Shown: piece by piece, positions 42,839-52,084 of the stretch
Position numbering within the stretch: position 1 is the stretch's first letter
Layout of the letters: each line of letters opens with the position of its first letter
Assembly: GCF_000196135.1 (NCBI RefSeq)
Contig: NC_005090.1
Location: forward strand, 1,064,001-1,128,000
Direction: 5' to 3'
From: Wolinella succinogenes DSM 1740
GTDB lineage: Bacteria > Campylobacterota > Campylobacteria > Campylobacterales > Helicobacteraceae
Length of the DNA stretch: 64,000 nucleotides
Notes under the pieces: generated by a model
The model's database searches: none
Seen by the model: only the letters and a program-made list of their open reading frames with translations
What the model was told of the DNA's origin: nothing
Position numbers and translations under genes: made by a program

Positions 42839-44074
42839 GTGGGACTTTTTTGGCTTTTGTCGATTCGACTTTTCGCCCTTGATGAAGTGCTCAGCCTCAA
42901 GATGCTTGAGGAGGGAATCTTTGAGAGTGTGGTGAAGGTGGAGTATCGCTTTGGAGAGAGTGAGACGCTCAAAGAGGTCAAAAAGATCGCTCTAGAGCGC
43001 GCCAAGATTCTCGCGAGTGAGAGCGCTGGAGTCTATATTGAGAGCGTCTATGAAAAAGAGGTGACTCTGCAAAAAGAGGAGGAGCATAAGCGAATCTCTT
43101 ACCTCATCAAAACCCTCTCTTCGGCGATTTTAGAGACCAAGGTGTTGAGTGAGAGCCAAAAGGACTTCACCTACACGCTCATTCTCCAAGCCCGAGCCAA
43201 TAGCCGAGTCCTCTATGATAAAGCCAAAGAGCTCAAAGCTTTGCGCGAAAAAAACGAAGAGGTGGCGCGGCTGGTGGAGGAGCTGGAGGCACGACATGAG
43301 GAGAAAAAAGAGCTCCTCCACCAGCTCAAAGAGATCATCAATGACCTAGAGAGCGCCCAAAATAAGGGAGTCGAAGGGGTAGAGCTAGAGAAGCTTATCG
43401 CGCGAAAAAATGAGGCGCTATATCGCATCCAAGAGCAGGATAAGAGCGTGAAAGAGACGCTCAAAAAAGATGAGATTCATCAAAAGATTCTTGAGATTGA
43501 GGCCAAAGAACGCGCTGAGCAAGAGGCTTTGGAGCTCAAAAAGCGCCAAGAAGCAAAGAGATTGGCGGATAAGGAGTTGGCGGCTAAAGAGTTTAGAGAG
43601 CAGACCAAAAGAGAGCTATTCAAGGAGTTTAGAGGAGTTTATGACCGATTCTTGGAGGCGCTTCTTAATCATCTGGAGCTTCAAAAGCCCACCCCTAAAG
43701 TCCAAAAAGGCAAAATCGAGTGGAGCTATGGCTACACCCTCAAAGAGGGCGCCATTGCCAAGGAGAGAGAGGCTTTGGTGGGATTTTTTAAGCGCTACGG
43801 GTTTGATGTGCGCAGCGATAGCGAGGGAGTGGCAGTATTAGAGCATGTGGATAGCGAGATGGAGGGGCTCTTTAAAGAGGTATTGCAAGAGGAGCGGCGA
43901 AGGCTTAAGGTGCGATTCTTTATCGATAAAAATATGGAAGAGCGGCTGATTCTGGGTCTCTCTCCAAGCCTCCAAGTCGCTCCGCTTATCTGGCAAAGAG
44001 GCCTCACACTTCCCTATAAAAAACCCTCTGACATCAACTACGGTGCCAAGGTCGAGGTGGAGGGAAGACCTTGA
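42839..44074 (+). CDS. Exported coiled-coil protein of the LPP20 operon
   Basis: About 411 residues if started at GTG 42839, which leaves a short signal peptide GLFWLLSIRLFALDE. The frame is open back to an ATG at 42770, but that part overlaps the lipoprotein gene. Residues about 10-110 resemble an LPP20/LPP-type alpha/beta domain (ERAKILASESAGVYIESVYE). A long charged coiled coil follows (about 110-260, many Glu/Lys heptads), and then a compact C-terminal domain. Function is unknown; a periplasmic spacer or envelope-linking role would fit. The stop overlaps the next start. Confidence 0.65.
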   Translation: MGLFWLLSIRLFALDEVLSLKMLEEGIFESVVKVEYRFGESETLKEVKKIALERAKILASESAGVYIESVYEKEVTLQKEEEHKRISYLIKTLSSAILETKVLSESQKDFTYTLILQARANSRVLYDKAKELKALREKNEEVARLVEELEARHEEKKELLHQLKEIINDLESAQNKGVEGVELEKLIARKNEALYRIQEQDKSVKETLKKDEIHQKILEIEAKERAEQEALELKKRQEAKRLADKELAAKEFREQTKRELFKEFRGVYDRFLEALLNHLELQKPTPKVQKGKIEWSYGYTLKEGAIAKEREALVGFFKRYGFDVRSDSEGVAVLEHVDSEMEGLFKEVLQEERRRLKVRFFIDKNMEERLILGLSPSLQVAPLIWQRGLTLPYKKPSDINYGAKVEVEGRP

Positions 44075-44721
44075 AGAGAGTCGTTAGCTGGCTTATTCTT
44101 GGGTGTGTGGCGTGGTTTTGGAGCGGTTGTGCGACTAAAATATTGGAGGATAAGGAGAGCTCCTCGCTCCTAAAGACGGTGGCTCTTCCCTTTGCGATTG
44201 TGGAACTCTATGCCGAGGTGGTCGGGACGGCCGCGGTGGCGATCGCCTCCCCGCCTGTGGCGGCAGTGGGCGATTCGGTCAAGTCGATGGGCTCGGGGGT
44301 GAGTCTTGTTGAAGAGGAGGAGAGGGCTAGGGATAGAGGGGTGAAGGAGTTTTCTAAGGGTTTTTTCACCACGAGCTGCGTCCCCCTGCCTCTTGCTCCC
44401 AATCGCCGTTGTATCGAGCATGACGCACGCTATGAGGAGGGCAAGATTACCTATAGCGGTTCTCTTTTGAGTATTGAGGAAAAAGAGAGAATCGAGAAGA
44501 ATTTTGCCTTTTATTGTGAAGCCAATAGCGGAAGGCGTGAGAATCCTAGCCAGTACACGCTGGAAGAGAAGATCCGCTACTATCGCTCTAGGGCGCTCCA
44601 AAAGCTTCCTCCTGATCCGCTTCGGCTCAAACGCCTCAGTGCCTCCTCATCCAAGGCTTGGATATGCATCAAAGAGGGGGATATTCTCTTTCGCAAAGAG
44701 GGAGAGGCCCTCTGGTATTAG
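44071..44721 (+). CDS. Putative lipoprotein, third gene of the LPP20 operon
   Basis: A 216-residue protein starting with TTG at 44071 behind GGAGGG. The N-terminus KRVVSWLILGCVAWFWSGC ends in a lipobox (Cys about residue 20). A hydrophobic stretch (VALPFAIVELYAEVVGTAAVAIASPPVAAVG) follows. Cys pairs in FFTTSCVPLP and NRRCIEHD may form disulfides in the periplasm. No family is recognised. It overlaps the coiled-coil gene by 4 bp and, at its 3' end, the converging LysE pseudogene. Confidence 0.7.
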   Translation: MKRVVSWLILGCVAWFWSGCATKILEDKESSSLLKTVALPFAIVELYAEVVGTAAVAIASPPVAAVGDSVKSMGSGVSLVEEEERARDRGVKEFSKGFFTTSCVPLPLAPNRRCIEHDARYEEGKITYSGSLLSIEEKERIEKNFAFYCEANSGRRENPSQYTLEEKIRYYRSRALQKLPPDPLRLKRLSASSSKAWICIKEGDILFRKEGEALWY

Positions 44722-45336
44722 CCCTCGGCCTAGGGAGATGAGGCCAAAGAGAATCAGTGCGATTCCGACTATTTTTTGAATAGGATGCAAAAAAGGCAAA
44801 AGTCTCGCTGCGGTGGAGGGGTGACCCAAAAGATAGGCGAGCCCCATATCCCAAAAGAGCAAGAGGGAGATCATCCAAACTCCATAAAAGATTCGTGTGG
44901 CGGGGGTGATCTCTGGAGGAAGAATCGTAAAGAGCACCGAGAGGTAAAAGAGTGTGTTTTTGGGGTTGAGGAGGGCTGAGAGGAGGCCTTGCCAGAAAAA
45001 TCCCACCGCCAAAGAGGGGCGAGGAGTCTCTCCTTGAGTGCCAAAGCGAGGTTTTGGAGAGAGAAAGAGCACTCCTCCAAGATAGATCAAAAAGAGCGCC
45101 CCTCCTAATTCAATTAGGGGCAAAAGCCATGAAATTTGACCCAATATCCCATGTCCAAGGAAGCTGAGCGCGATATAAAAGCCATTGCCCATGGCGATCC
45201 CTAGGCAGCTCCACCATGCGCTACGGTGTCCATGAAGAAGCGCATGGCGCAAAATGAGGAAAAAATCCTATCCGGGGCTCAATAGGGCAAGAAGATAGAG
45301 AGTGGTGAGGGTGAAAAATTCCGCTCCGAGTGTCAT
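44647..45336 (-). pseudogene. LysE/RhtB-family amino-acid exporter interrupted by one amber codon
   Basis: From the ATG at 45336 (AAGGAG 6 bp upstream) the protein reads MTLGAEFFTLTTLYLLALLSPG, then TAG at 45270-45268, then DFFLILRHALLHGHRSA and a complete LysE fold with six membrane segments, about 229 codons in all. The stop sits in the conserved SPGxDF motif and could come from a CAG (Gln) codon by one C-to-T change. Everything after it is intact, so the mutation is recent, or the base is a sequencing error, or the stop is suppressed. An internal start at 45252 would lose the first membrane segment. Confidence 0.8.
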
Positions 45337-45381
45337 GATGACTCCTTTTGGAGCGGAAATCTAACTCAAAGCGCGGAAAAA

Positions 45382-46191
45382 TTATTGAACGAAATTGAGT
45401 TGATACTCTCTAGGGGTGAGCGCCACGCGCCGTTTGAAGAATCGCTGAAAGTGACTCTGGTCACTAAAGCCCCCATATTGGGCGCAAAGTGCGAGCGGGA
45501 TTCCTTGGCGCAAGAGCTTTTTGAGGCGATGGAGTCTTGCATCGGTGTGATAGCGCTTGGGAGTGGTGCCGTAGGCCTTTTTGAAGCGCCGCTCCAGCGT
45601 GTAGGGATTGATCTGGAATCGCTTCGATAAAAAAGCGAGGCTCGCCTCCTCTACATCTCCCTCCAGATACTCTGCCACCTCGCTAATGAGCGCGTCTCCT
45701 CGGCTGGAGACCTCTAGAGTGTAGCGAGCAAAAAAGCGTTCGCACCATCCCCAAAATGCCTCACCTTTTAGAGAATCATACCCTTTGAGGAGGGATTGAA
45801 TGAGCGAAGTGAGCCCTTGATACATCATGGGGTCAAAAATCCGAGGGGCGCGCAAGGGGAGGAGGTTTTGGCCTCCTTCGTTAAAGAGTCGCCCCTGAAT
45901 CTCTAGGCAAAAATCGAGGGATAGGTGGAGGATGAAGTAGCTTCTTGTTTGCGAGGGCAAAGGATTGCAAGCGTGCGCCATCCTTGGGGGAATCACCGCC
46001 AGCATCCCTGTTTGAAGTCGAAACTCCTCTCCTTGGAGGAAAAACTGTGTCTCTCCCTCTAGCATCACCCCGATGGAGAGCATAGGGTGGGAGTGCTCTT
46101 CATAGATTCGACCGCTCTCTTTGGTGAGGCGAATCTCCAAGAAAGGCATCTCCTTGTGGAGCACCACCTGTGAAGTCGAATCGTCTCTCAT
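45382..46191 (-). CDS. AraC-family transcription regulator
   Basis: A 269-residue regulator. The N-terminal cupin-type sensor region (YEEHSHPMLSIGVMLEGETQFFLQGEE, AVIPPRMAHACNPLP) would bind a small effector, and the C-terminal double HTH (EASLAFLSKRFQINPYTLERRFKKAYG and ALCAQYGGFSDQSHFQRFFKRR) binds DNA. The ATG at 46191 overlaps the stop of the DUF364 gene (ATGA), so this start is preferred over one at 46236. It may control the transporter operon it ends, and the LysE gene behind it. Confidence 0.87.
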   Translation of the reverse strand: MRDDSTSQVVLHKEMPFLEIRLTKESGRIYEEHSHPMLSIGVMLEGETQFFLQGEEFRLQTGMLAVIPPRMAHACNPLPSQTRSYFILHLSLDFCLEIQGRLFNEGGQNLLPLRAPRIFDPMMYQGLTSLIQSLLKGYDSLKGEAFWGWCERFFARYTLEVSSRGDALISEVAEYLEGDVEEASLAFLSKRFQINPYTLERRFKKAYGTTPKRYHTDARLHRLKKLLRQGIPLALCAQYGGFSDQSHFQRFFKRRVALTPREYQLNFVQ

Positions 46192-46946
46192 GGGATGGGT
46201 AGAAAATAGGCAGGATAGGAGAATATCTCTTCCCACTGGTGGCGAAAGAGCGATTCTTTGATGGAGGGCTCTAGGAGCATTGAGGCCACATGGGTGAAGC
46301 CGCTACCGCTAAGCCAGCTAGGGTGCACTCCTGCAGAGAATCCTGCAAGGATGCGCACGCTCCCTTTAGGGCTTATGGCGCTGATGGCATCCACGGTCGA
46401 GCCGATGAGAGCCGCCCCTGTGATGACGGCGATCTTGGAGGAGGCGAGTGCCTCATACTCAAAAATATCGCTATGCACCTCATCGCTCAGGCGATTCTTC
46501 TGCCGACAAAAGACCAGAGGTTTGCGCCCCTCTTGGCGCATTTTTTTAATCACTGGCTCTAAATTCCCGACAAAGACGATCTCATCGCCCTCCTTGGTGA
46601 GCTCTAGGAGCTTTTGGGGAAGCAGGGCGCGCGCTCCCTTTTGGAGGGGAATCTTTTCGCTTCCTAGACGATAGCGGGCGATCGCATTGGCTAGGGCTAG
46701 CCCTAGCGCCCTATGGAGGGGATCAAAATCCAGCGATTGATCAAAAACCTCTTCGCAGCTTGTGGCGCACAAAGGAGTGAATTCTCCCTCGCCTTGGGGG
46801 AGGAGAGCCACACCGATGTAGTGCTGGTTGGCTTGGCGGATAAGGGCATAGACACAGGTGGTGCTGGTGCCAAAATCCTCTAAAATAAGCCCCTCGTGCT
46901 GGGCGATAAGGGAGGCTTGGTGGATGAGATTAGCATAAAGACTCAT
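46188..46946 (-). CDS. DUF364-family protein (putative heavy-metal chelation fold)
   Basis: A 252-residue protein with the DUF364 layout: an N-terminal domain containing ALGLALANAIARY, then a Rossmann-like half (IVFVGNLEPVIKKM..., KIAVITGAALIGSTVDAISAI). DUF364 proteins are often linked with metal or metallophore genes, and a chelating role has been proposed. It lies 15 bp after the ABC ATPase gene with AAGGAG upstream. It may act on the imported metal or chelator. Function is not established. Confidence 0.75.
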   Translation of the reverse strand: MSLYANLIHQASLIAQHEGLILEDFGTSTTCVYALIRQANQHYIGVALLPQGEGEFTPLCATSCEEVFDQSLDFDPLHRALGLALANAIARYRLGSEKIPLQKGARALLPQKLLELTKEGDEIVFVGNLEPVIKKMRQEGRKPLVFCRQKNRLSDEVHSDIFEYEALASSKIAVITGAALIGSTVDAISAISPKGSVRILAGFSAGVHPSWLSGSGFTHVASMLLEPSIKESLFRHQWEEIFSYPAYFLPIP

Positions 46947-46961
46947 GAATACTCCTTGGGG

Positions 46962-48599
46962 TTAAGATAGAAAAAGAGGGCACTCTTCGACACTTCCTTC
47001 ATACGATAGCTTTCCTTCATGCAAGAGACCGATTCTATCACTGATTTTGCGCGCTAGGGCTAGATGATGGGTGATAAAGAGCACGCTAAGACCTCGCTCC
47101 ACTTGAAGCTCTAAGAGGGTCTTGATCACGCAGGCTTGCACGCTTGGATCAAGGGCGCTGGTGGGCTCATCGGCGATGAGGAGCTCAGGGCTATTGGCAA
47201 GCGCTCTAGCGATACAGGCACGCTGAAGTGTGCCAAGGCTCAGCTCGTGTGGATAGCGTTTAAGAAGGTGGAGGTCGGCTTTAAGCCCTGCGGCTTTGGC
47301 CAGCTCAAACGCCTGATCCTCTGCCTCCTTGGGGGGAATCTTGGCCAGCCTTAAGGGTTCTAGGAGGCTCTCTAGAATGGAGAGTCGAGGAGAGAGGGCT
47401 AGGAGGGGATTTTGATAGACCATCCCGATTCTGAGTCCCTCTTTGGGAGTGCGCCTCCCTTGGGTGGGTTTTAGAACTCCTGCGGCAATCCATGCTAGGG
47501 TGCTTTTCCCTGAACCAGAGGCTCCGACTAAGGAGTAAATTTCGCCATGTAAAAGGCGCAAGGAGAGCCCTTGGAGGGCTTGAAAGGAACCATAGTGATG
47601 GGTGATATTCTCTAGGTTTAAGAGCTCCTGCATCCCTTGATAGAAGCATCGCCAAGAGCGATTTTCTTGCTCTTGATAGGGGGGAGAAGAGGTGAAGCAC
47701 TCAGGGAGGGCTTGCGTGCACCTAGGGGCGTAGAGACAGCCCGAATCAGGAAGATGGAGATGCTCTAGATGATCATGTTGATGCAAAGTGTGCAAAGTGT
47801 CGTGACGATGGAGCAGGCGATAGGGAGCTTCGCCTTTGATCTTGACAATATCTTTGTGGCGATTCTCTCTGGGGAAAACCCTCGCTAGGGCGATGGTGTA
47901 GGGATGGAGCGATTCATCAAAGAGCTTAGAGGAGGGGAGGCGCTCTAGGAGCTGCCCCATGTAGAGGATAAGCGTCTCATCGCTTAGGGTGGAGGCAAGC
48001 TCTAGATCGTGGGTGATGAGCAAGATCGCCTTTCCTTGGGCACGAAGCCTCTTTAAGGCGTGAGCGATGAAGTCACGGCTGGATTGATCGAGCGCCCCTG
48101 TGGGCTCATCTAAAATCACCACTTTGGGATCATTGGCAAGGGCTAAAGCCAAAAGCGCTCTCTGCGCCTCCCCGCCGCTCATCTCGCCTGAATAGAGTTG
48201 GAGGTGGCGCTTAGCTAGTCCCACTAGGGGGAGGAGCTCTTTGATTCTCTCTTGGGCGCCTTGAGGGGGAAGAATCTCCAAAAGAAGGGTCTCTAAAGAG
48301 AGGAGAGGATTGAGATTCTCTGCTCCACCCTGAGGCACCCAAGCGATCTCTTTGCCTAGGCGTTCTCGTCTAGCTTGGGGGGTGAGGGAGAGCCAATCTT
48401 CTCCAAGAATCTTGATCTTTCCTTGGGTTTTGGCATGGGCGGGGAGACATCCCATGAGGCTTTTGGCTAGGGTGCTTTTTCCTGAGCCTGATTCTCCTAC
48501 AAGTGCGGTGATAAAGCCTCCTTGGAGAGAGAGGGAGCAATGATCAAGGGCGAGGAGCTGGTGATTCTCCTCCTCATACCAAAGAGAAAAGTCGATCAT
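46962..48599 (-). CDS. Fused double ABC ATPase of a peptide/nickel-type importer
   Basis: A 545-residue fusion of two OppD/OppF-like ATPases. First half: Walker A GESGSGKST, signature MSGGEAQR, VVILDEP. Second half: GASGSGKST, a signature-like LSLGTLQR (S in place of the second G), LLIADEP. The Cys-rich C-terminal motif CLYAPRC of the first half is typical of oligopeptide/nickel ATPases. The ATG at 48599 is 1 bp after the upstream permease stop and starts the conserved domain; the frame is open to 48647. It energises the importer whose permeases precede it. Confidence 0.9.
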   Translation of the reverse strand: MIDFSLWYEEENHQLLALDHCSLSLQGGFITALVGESGSGKSTLAKSLMGCLPAHAKTQGKIKILGEDWLSLTPQARRERLGKEIAWVPQGGAENLNPLLSLETLLLEILPPQGAQERIKELLPLVGLAKRHLQLYSGEMSGGEAQRALLALALANDPKVVILDEPTGALDQSSRDFIAHALKRLRAQGKAILLITHDLELASTLSDETLILYMGQLLERLPSSKLFDESLHPYTIALARVFPRENRHKDIVKIKGEAPYRLLHRHDTLHTLHQHDHLEHLHLPDSGCLYAPRCTQALPECFTSSPPYQEQENRSWRCFYQGMQELLNLENITHHYGSFQALQGLSLRLLHGEIYSLVGASGSGKSTLAWIAAGVLKPTQGRRTPKEGLRIGMVYQNPLLALSPRLSILESLLEPLRLAKIPPKEAEDQAFELAKAAGLKADLHLLKRYPHELSLGTLQRACIARALANSPELLIADEPTSALDPSVQACVIKTLLELQVERGLSVLFITHHLALARKISDRIGLLHEGKLSYEGSVEECPLFLS

Positions 48600-48600
48600 T

Positions 48601-49404
48601 TCAAGCAAGCTGAGCTCCTTTGAGGCGAGGATTGAGCCGCTCTTCAACTCTAAAGAGCGCTAGGGCAAAGGCGGAGATAAGGAGCCAAAGAAGCAGAATC
48701 GGAGGGAGAATCCAGTAGATAAATCCCTCCAGATAATAAAACCCCATCGCTTGGCGTATCATCATCCCTAGGCTCTTCTCCATGGGCGAGAGAAGCCCCA
48801 AGAAGGCGAGTGTGGTTTGCGCGATGATCGCCCCTTTGAAGCGTCCAAGAGCCCCTAGAAGCGCTAGAGGAAGGAGCTCAGGAAGGAGGTGGCGATAGGC
48901 GAGATAGAGACTCCCTCCTCCCATCTGAGAGGCGGCGACCACATGCAAAGAGGATCGAGTGATTCGGGCTTGGGCACGAATCACTCGCGCCCCCAAGGGA
49001 AAAGAGAGGAGGGCGAGCAAGAGGGCGAGCAGCCATGAGGAGGGCTGGAAAAAGGCGGCAATGAGGATGAGGAGCAAAAGATTGGGCAGGGCAAGGAGAA
49101 GATCCCCAACTCTTAACATAAGCCAATCAAACCACCCTCCCCAAAGGGCGCTCAAAATCCCCACCAAGAGAGCGAGAATCACCCCCAAAGAGGCGACGCT
49201 CAATCCAAAAAGAATCGCATTGCGATAGGCGTAGAGCCACTCAGAGAAGATATCCATCCCTCCATCGTTGATTCCAAAGGGGTGCTTGAGCGAGGGGGAT
49301 TCAAAAGGGGTGAAAGAGAAGTCGCTTGGATCATAGGGGGCGAGATAGGGGGCGATCAATCCAAGAAGCAGAATCGCCGCCAGAGCAAAAAGAGCCGCTC
49401 TCAT
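48601..49404 (-). CDS. ABC permease (DppC/NikC-like)
   Basis: A 267-residue inner-membrane protein with about six hydrophobic segments. HPFGINDGGMDIFSEWLYAYRNAILFG matches the start of the DppC/OppC/NikC permeases (usually HxxGTDxxGRD), and the EAA loop is SLHVVAASQMGGGSLYLAYRHLLP. It overlaps the DppB-like gene by 4 bp and abuts the ATPase gene. Together they form the channel of the importer. Confidence 0.88.
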   Translation of the reverse strand: MRAALFALAAILLLGLIAPYLAPYDPSDFSFTPFESPSLKHPFGINDGGMDIFSEWLYAYRNAILFGLSVASLGVILALLVGILSALWGGWFDWLMLRVGDLLLALPNLLLLILIAAFFQPSSWLLALLLALLSFPLGARVIRAQARITRSSLHVVAASQMGGGSLYLAYRHLLPELLPLALLGALGRFKGAIIAQTTLAFLGLLSPMEKSLGMMIRQAMGFYYLEGFIYWILPPILLLWLLISAFALALFRVEERLNPRLKGAQLA

Positions 49405-50369
49405 CGATTCGCCTTAAAGGAGGCGAGATTCTTTGGCTCAAAGCGAAAGGCAAGCAGATAAAGAGCGCTATTGGCTAGCATCACCAAGAGAGCCAAAAGA
49501 AGGATGATGGCTTGGATGAGGGCGGGATCGCGCTTGGCAATCGCACTCAACAAAAGAGAGCCAATCCCGGGATAGGAGAAGATTCCTTCAATAAGCACCA
49601 CCCCAAAGAGCATCAAGGGGAGCCTCAGCGTTAAGCGTGTTAAAAGGGGCATGAGCGCATTGGGCAGGGCGTGGATATAGCGAAGGCGCGAAGGAGCGAT
49701 TCCCCTAGTGGCGGCACTTTTGAGATAGGGCGCGCCCATTTGGGGCAGAAGTGCGGCGCGCGTGAGAAGAAAATAGGAGGGGAGATAGGAGAGGGTGAGC
49801 GTCAAAAAGGGCAAAAATCCATAATATCCGAGCTCCAAAAGCCGTGCTAGACCCTTTTGGGTGCTATAGGGCTCTTCGCCTCCTTGAAGAGGGAAGATTC
49901 CCCAAAAAAGAGCCAAAAAGAGCCAAAGCCCCACACCAAGCACAATTTCAGGAATCGATTCTAATGCCACTAGGGCGTGAAAAAGCCCTCTCTCTAGAGG
50001 ACTTCCATGCCGAAAAATCGCCTCCACCCCCAAAAAAAGCCCCAAAACAAAGGCGAAGATTTGGGCGCTCAAAGCCAAAGCGAGCGTCCAAGGGAGTGCC
50101 TCTAAAAGCAGCGTTGAGATAGGAGAGCCATAGGCGAGCGAGCGTCCCAAATCCCCACGAAGAAGCCGAGTGACATACTCAAAAAAAGTCGGAACAGAGG
50201 AGGTGCTTTGCGCCAAAAGTGCCTCCTGCTCGCTATTTAAGACCACATGGGAGGAGGCATAGAGTGCGCTTGAGTAGTCTCCAGGGAGCCAAAGCGGCAG
50301 GGCATAGGAGAGGTAGAGCATGACCCAAAATGCCAAGAGATTCCCTGATAGAGGGGCGATGAGCCTCAT
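49401..50369 (-). CDS. ABC permease (DppB/NikB-like)
   Basis: A 322-residue inner-membrane protein. The second half has AALLPQMGAPYLKSAATRGIAPSRLRYIHALPNALMPLLT, the EAA loop of DppB/OppB/NikB permeases, and GIFSYPGIGSLLLSAI, the conserved periplasmic-side motif. The N-terminal membrane segment is at residues about 8-28. It starts 3 bp after the binding protein gene. Confidence 0.88.
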   Translation of the reverse strand: MRLIAPLSGNLLAFWVMLYLSYALPLWLPGDYSSALYASSHVVLNSEQEALLAQSTSSVPTFFEYVTRLLRGDLGRSLAYGSPISTLLLEALPWTLALALSAQIFAFVLGLFLGVEAIFRHGSPLERGLFHALVALESIPEIVLGVGLWLFLALFWGIFPLQGGEEPYSTQKGLARLLELGYYGFLPFLTLTLSYLPSYFLLTRAALLPQMGAPYLKSAATRGIAPSRLRYIHALPNALMPLLTRLTLRLPLMLFGVVLIEGIFSYPGIGSLLLSAIAKRDPALIQAIILLLALLVMLANSALYLLAFRFEPKNLASFKANR

Positions 50370-50372
50370 ATC

Positions 50373-51950
50373 TTAAGGGAGCAGGGCGCGTTTGTTTTGG
50401 GAGATGGGAATCCCCTTGGCGATCCCTCCGGGAGTGTAGAACCACTCCACTCCAAGCCTTGTATCAAAGGCAGTGAGTGACTTGGGGTAGTAGAGGGGGA
50501 TGGCGGGGAGCTCTAGAGCGTGGAGCTGCTGAATCTCTTGGACGAGCTCTTGGCGTTTGGATGGATTCATCTCCTCAATCTGGAGTCTAAGGAGCTCATT
50601 GAGCCTAGCATTGCCCTCAAAGCGGGCGCTATTGACAGAGCCTGCGCCTTCATTGGGGGAGATCATCTCATTAAGAATCTTGGCATCGCCGCTTATTCCT
50701 CCGTGCCCTGAGACGGCTAGATCAAACTCCCAATTTTTGACCCTGAGGTCTAGCGTGGTCGATTCGAGGGCGAGGAGCTCCACGGTGATTCCGATTCTCT
50801 CTAGCATCTTTTGGATCATCTCTCCATCACGATCACTCCCCGCTTGTCCACCTGCAGTAATGGTGGAGGTGAGAAGCTGGAGTTTTAGAGGCTTGCCCTC
50901 TTTTTCCATTTTGCCCTCGCGATTGGGCTGATACCCTAAAGAGGCGAGAATCTCCTTGGCTTTTTGAGGGTTGTAGGCGTAGGCGGGGAGGTTAGGAGCG
51001 AAAAAGGCGTGATCGCTGGAGAGCAATCCTAAAGAGGCGAGATAGGCCTCGCCCTGTTGAGACTTGGCGATGAGCTCCTCTCGATCGATGGCATAGGAGA
51101 GGGCTTGACGGAAGGAACGCTCATTCAAAAGAGGTCGGCGATGGTTGATCATCAGCTTTTTAGTCCACCCCTTCTCATCTTCGATGATTTTGAGGTTGGG
51201 ATTTTTTTGGATCATCTCTTGCATGGTGGGCTTGATTCCCGCTAGATGAATTTGACCTGCAAGAAGAGCATTGAGGGGTTTATCGCTTCTTACATAAAGG
51301 AGGCGTTTTGCCTTGGGTTTGCCCCCGTAATACCCTTCAAACGCTTCATAGAGATAGCTCCCCTTGACTTTATCAAAATCGACATAGCGATAGGGGCCAC
51401 TCCCAATAAAGGCCTCTTTGGAGAGAAAGGTTTTAGGGTTTTCCACGCCCGCCCAGATATGTTTAGGGAGGATGGGCATCGTCCCGCCAATATCCGAGAG
51501 GAAGGGGGAGTAGGGGCGCAAGAGGTGAAAGTGAACTTCATGGGGCGATTTGACCTCCACGCGCTCAATCGCGCTCACATCCACCCAAAAGTAGGGATGG
51601 CGGCGGAAATAATCCACCGTAAAGGCCACATCCTCGGCACTCACGCTATGCCCATCGTGCCACTTCGCCTCTGGCTGAAGCAGAAAAATAAAGGTGCGAT
51701 TCTTCTCATCATAGCGCCACTCCTTCGCTAATGCCCCCCTAAAGCCTGAGCGATCTTTCCAGATGAGCGTGTCAAACACCCAGCTCATGCGCACATACCC
51801 AGGCCCTCTGGGGTAGTGTTGGTAGGGATTGGGATAGCCAAAATCCCCTTGAGAATCGCCAATACGAATCTCTTCAAGGCTCGCTGCCCCTAGAAGTGCT
51901 CCGCATAAAAGTCCAAGCCAACTTGCCTTTTTGAGCCAATCCTTTGCCAT
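50373..51950 (-). CDS. Periplasmic binding protein, SBP_bac_5 (peptide/nickel/opine type)
   Basis: A 525-residue protein with a signal peptide (LKKASWLGLLCGALLGAASL). The mature part has the family 5 pattern: ALAKEWRYDEKNRTFIFLLQPEAKWHDGHSVSAEDVAFTVDYF and FRQALSYAIDREEL. It starts the transport operon, with GCGGAGG before the ATG. Family 5 proteins bind peptides, nickel-histidine or metallophore complexes. The DUF364 gene hints at a metal chelate. No residue evidence decides. Confidence 0.87.
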   Translation of the reverse strand: MAKDWLKKASWLGLLCGALLGAASLEEIRIGDSQGDFGYPNPYQHYPRGPGYVRMSWVFDTLIWKDRSGFRGALAKEWRYDEKNRTFIFLLQPEAKWHDGHSVSAEDVAFTVDYFRRHPYFWVDVSAIERVEVKSPHEVHFHLLRPYSPFLSDIGGTMPILPKHIWAGVENPKTFLSKEAFIGSGPYRYVDFDKVKGSYLYEAFEGYYGGKPKAKRLLYVRSDKPLNALLAGQIHLAGIKPTMQEMIQKNPNLKIIEDEKGWTKKLMINHRRPLLNERSFRQALSYAIDREELIAKSQQGEAYLASLGLLSSDHAFFAPNLPAYAYNPQKAKEILASLGYQPNREGKMEKEGKPLKLQLLTSTITAGGQAGSDRDGEMIQKMLERIGITVELLALESTTLDLRVKNWEFDLAVSGHGGISGDAKILNEMISPNEGAGSVNSARFEGNARLNELLRLQIEEMNPSKRQELVQEIQQLHALELPAIPLYYPKSLTAFDTRLGVEWFYTPGGIAKGIPISQNKRALLP

Positions 51951-52084
51951 CCCTAGCCTCCGCTTTATGAGTGTTAAGTTATTCGCAATAGTGATATTAT
52001 AAGATGAGAAGTTTAAGGTAAAGCCTTGATGAACTTTTAGCTAGAATCTAGCTTTTGGATGAAACATTAGATAAAGGCACAAAA

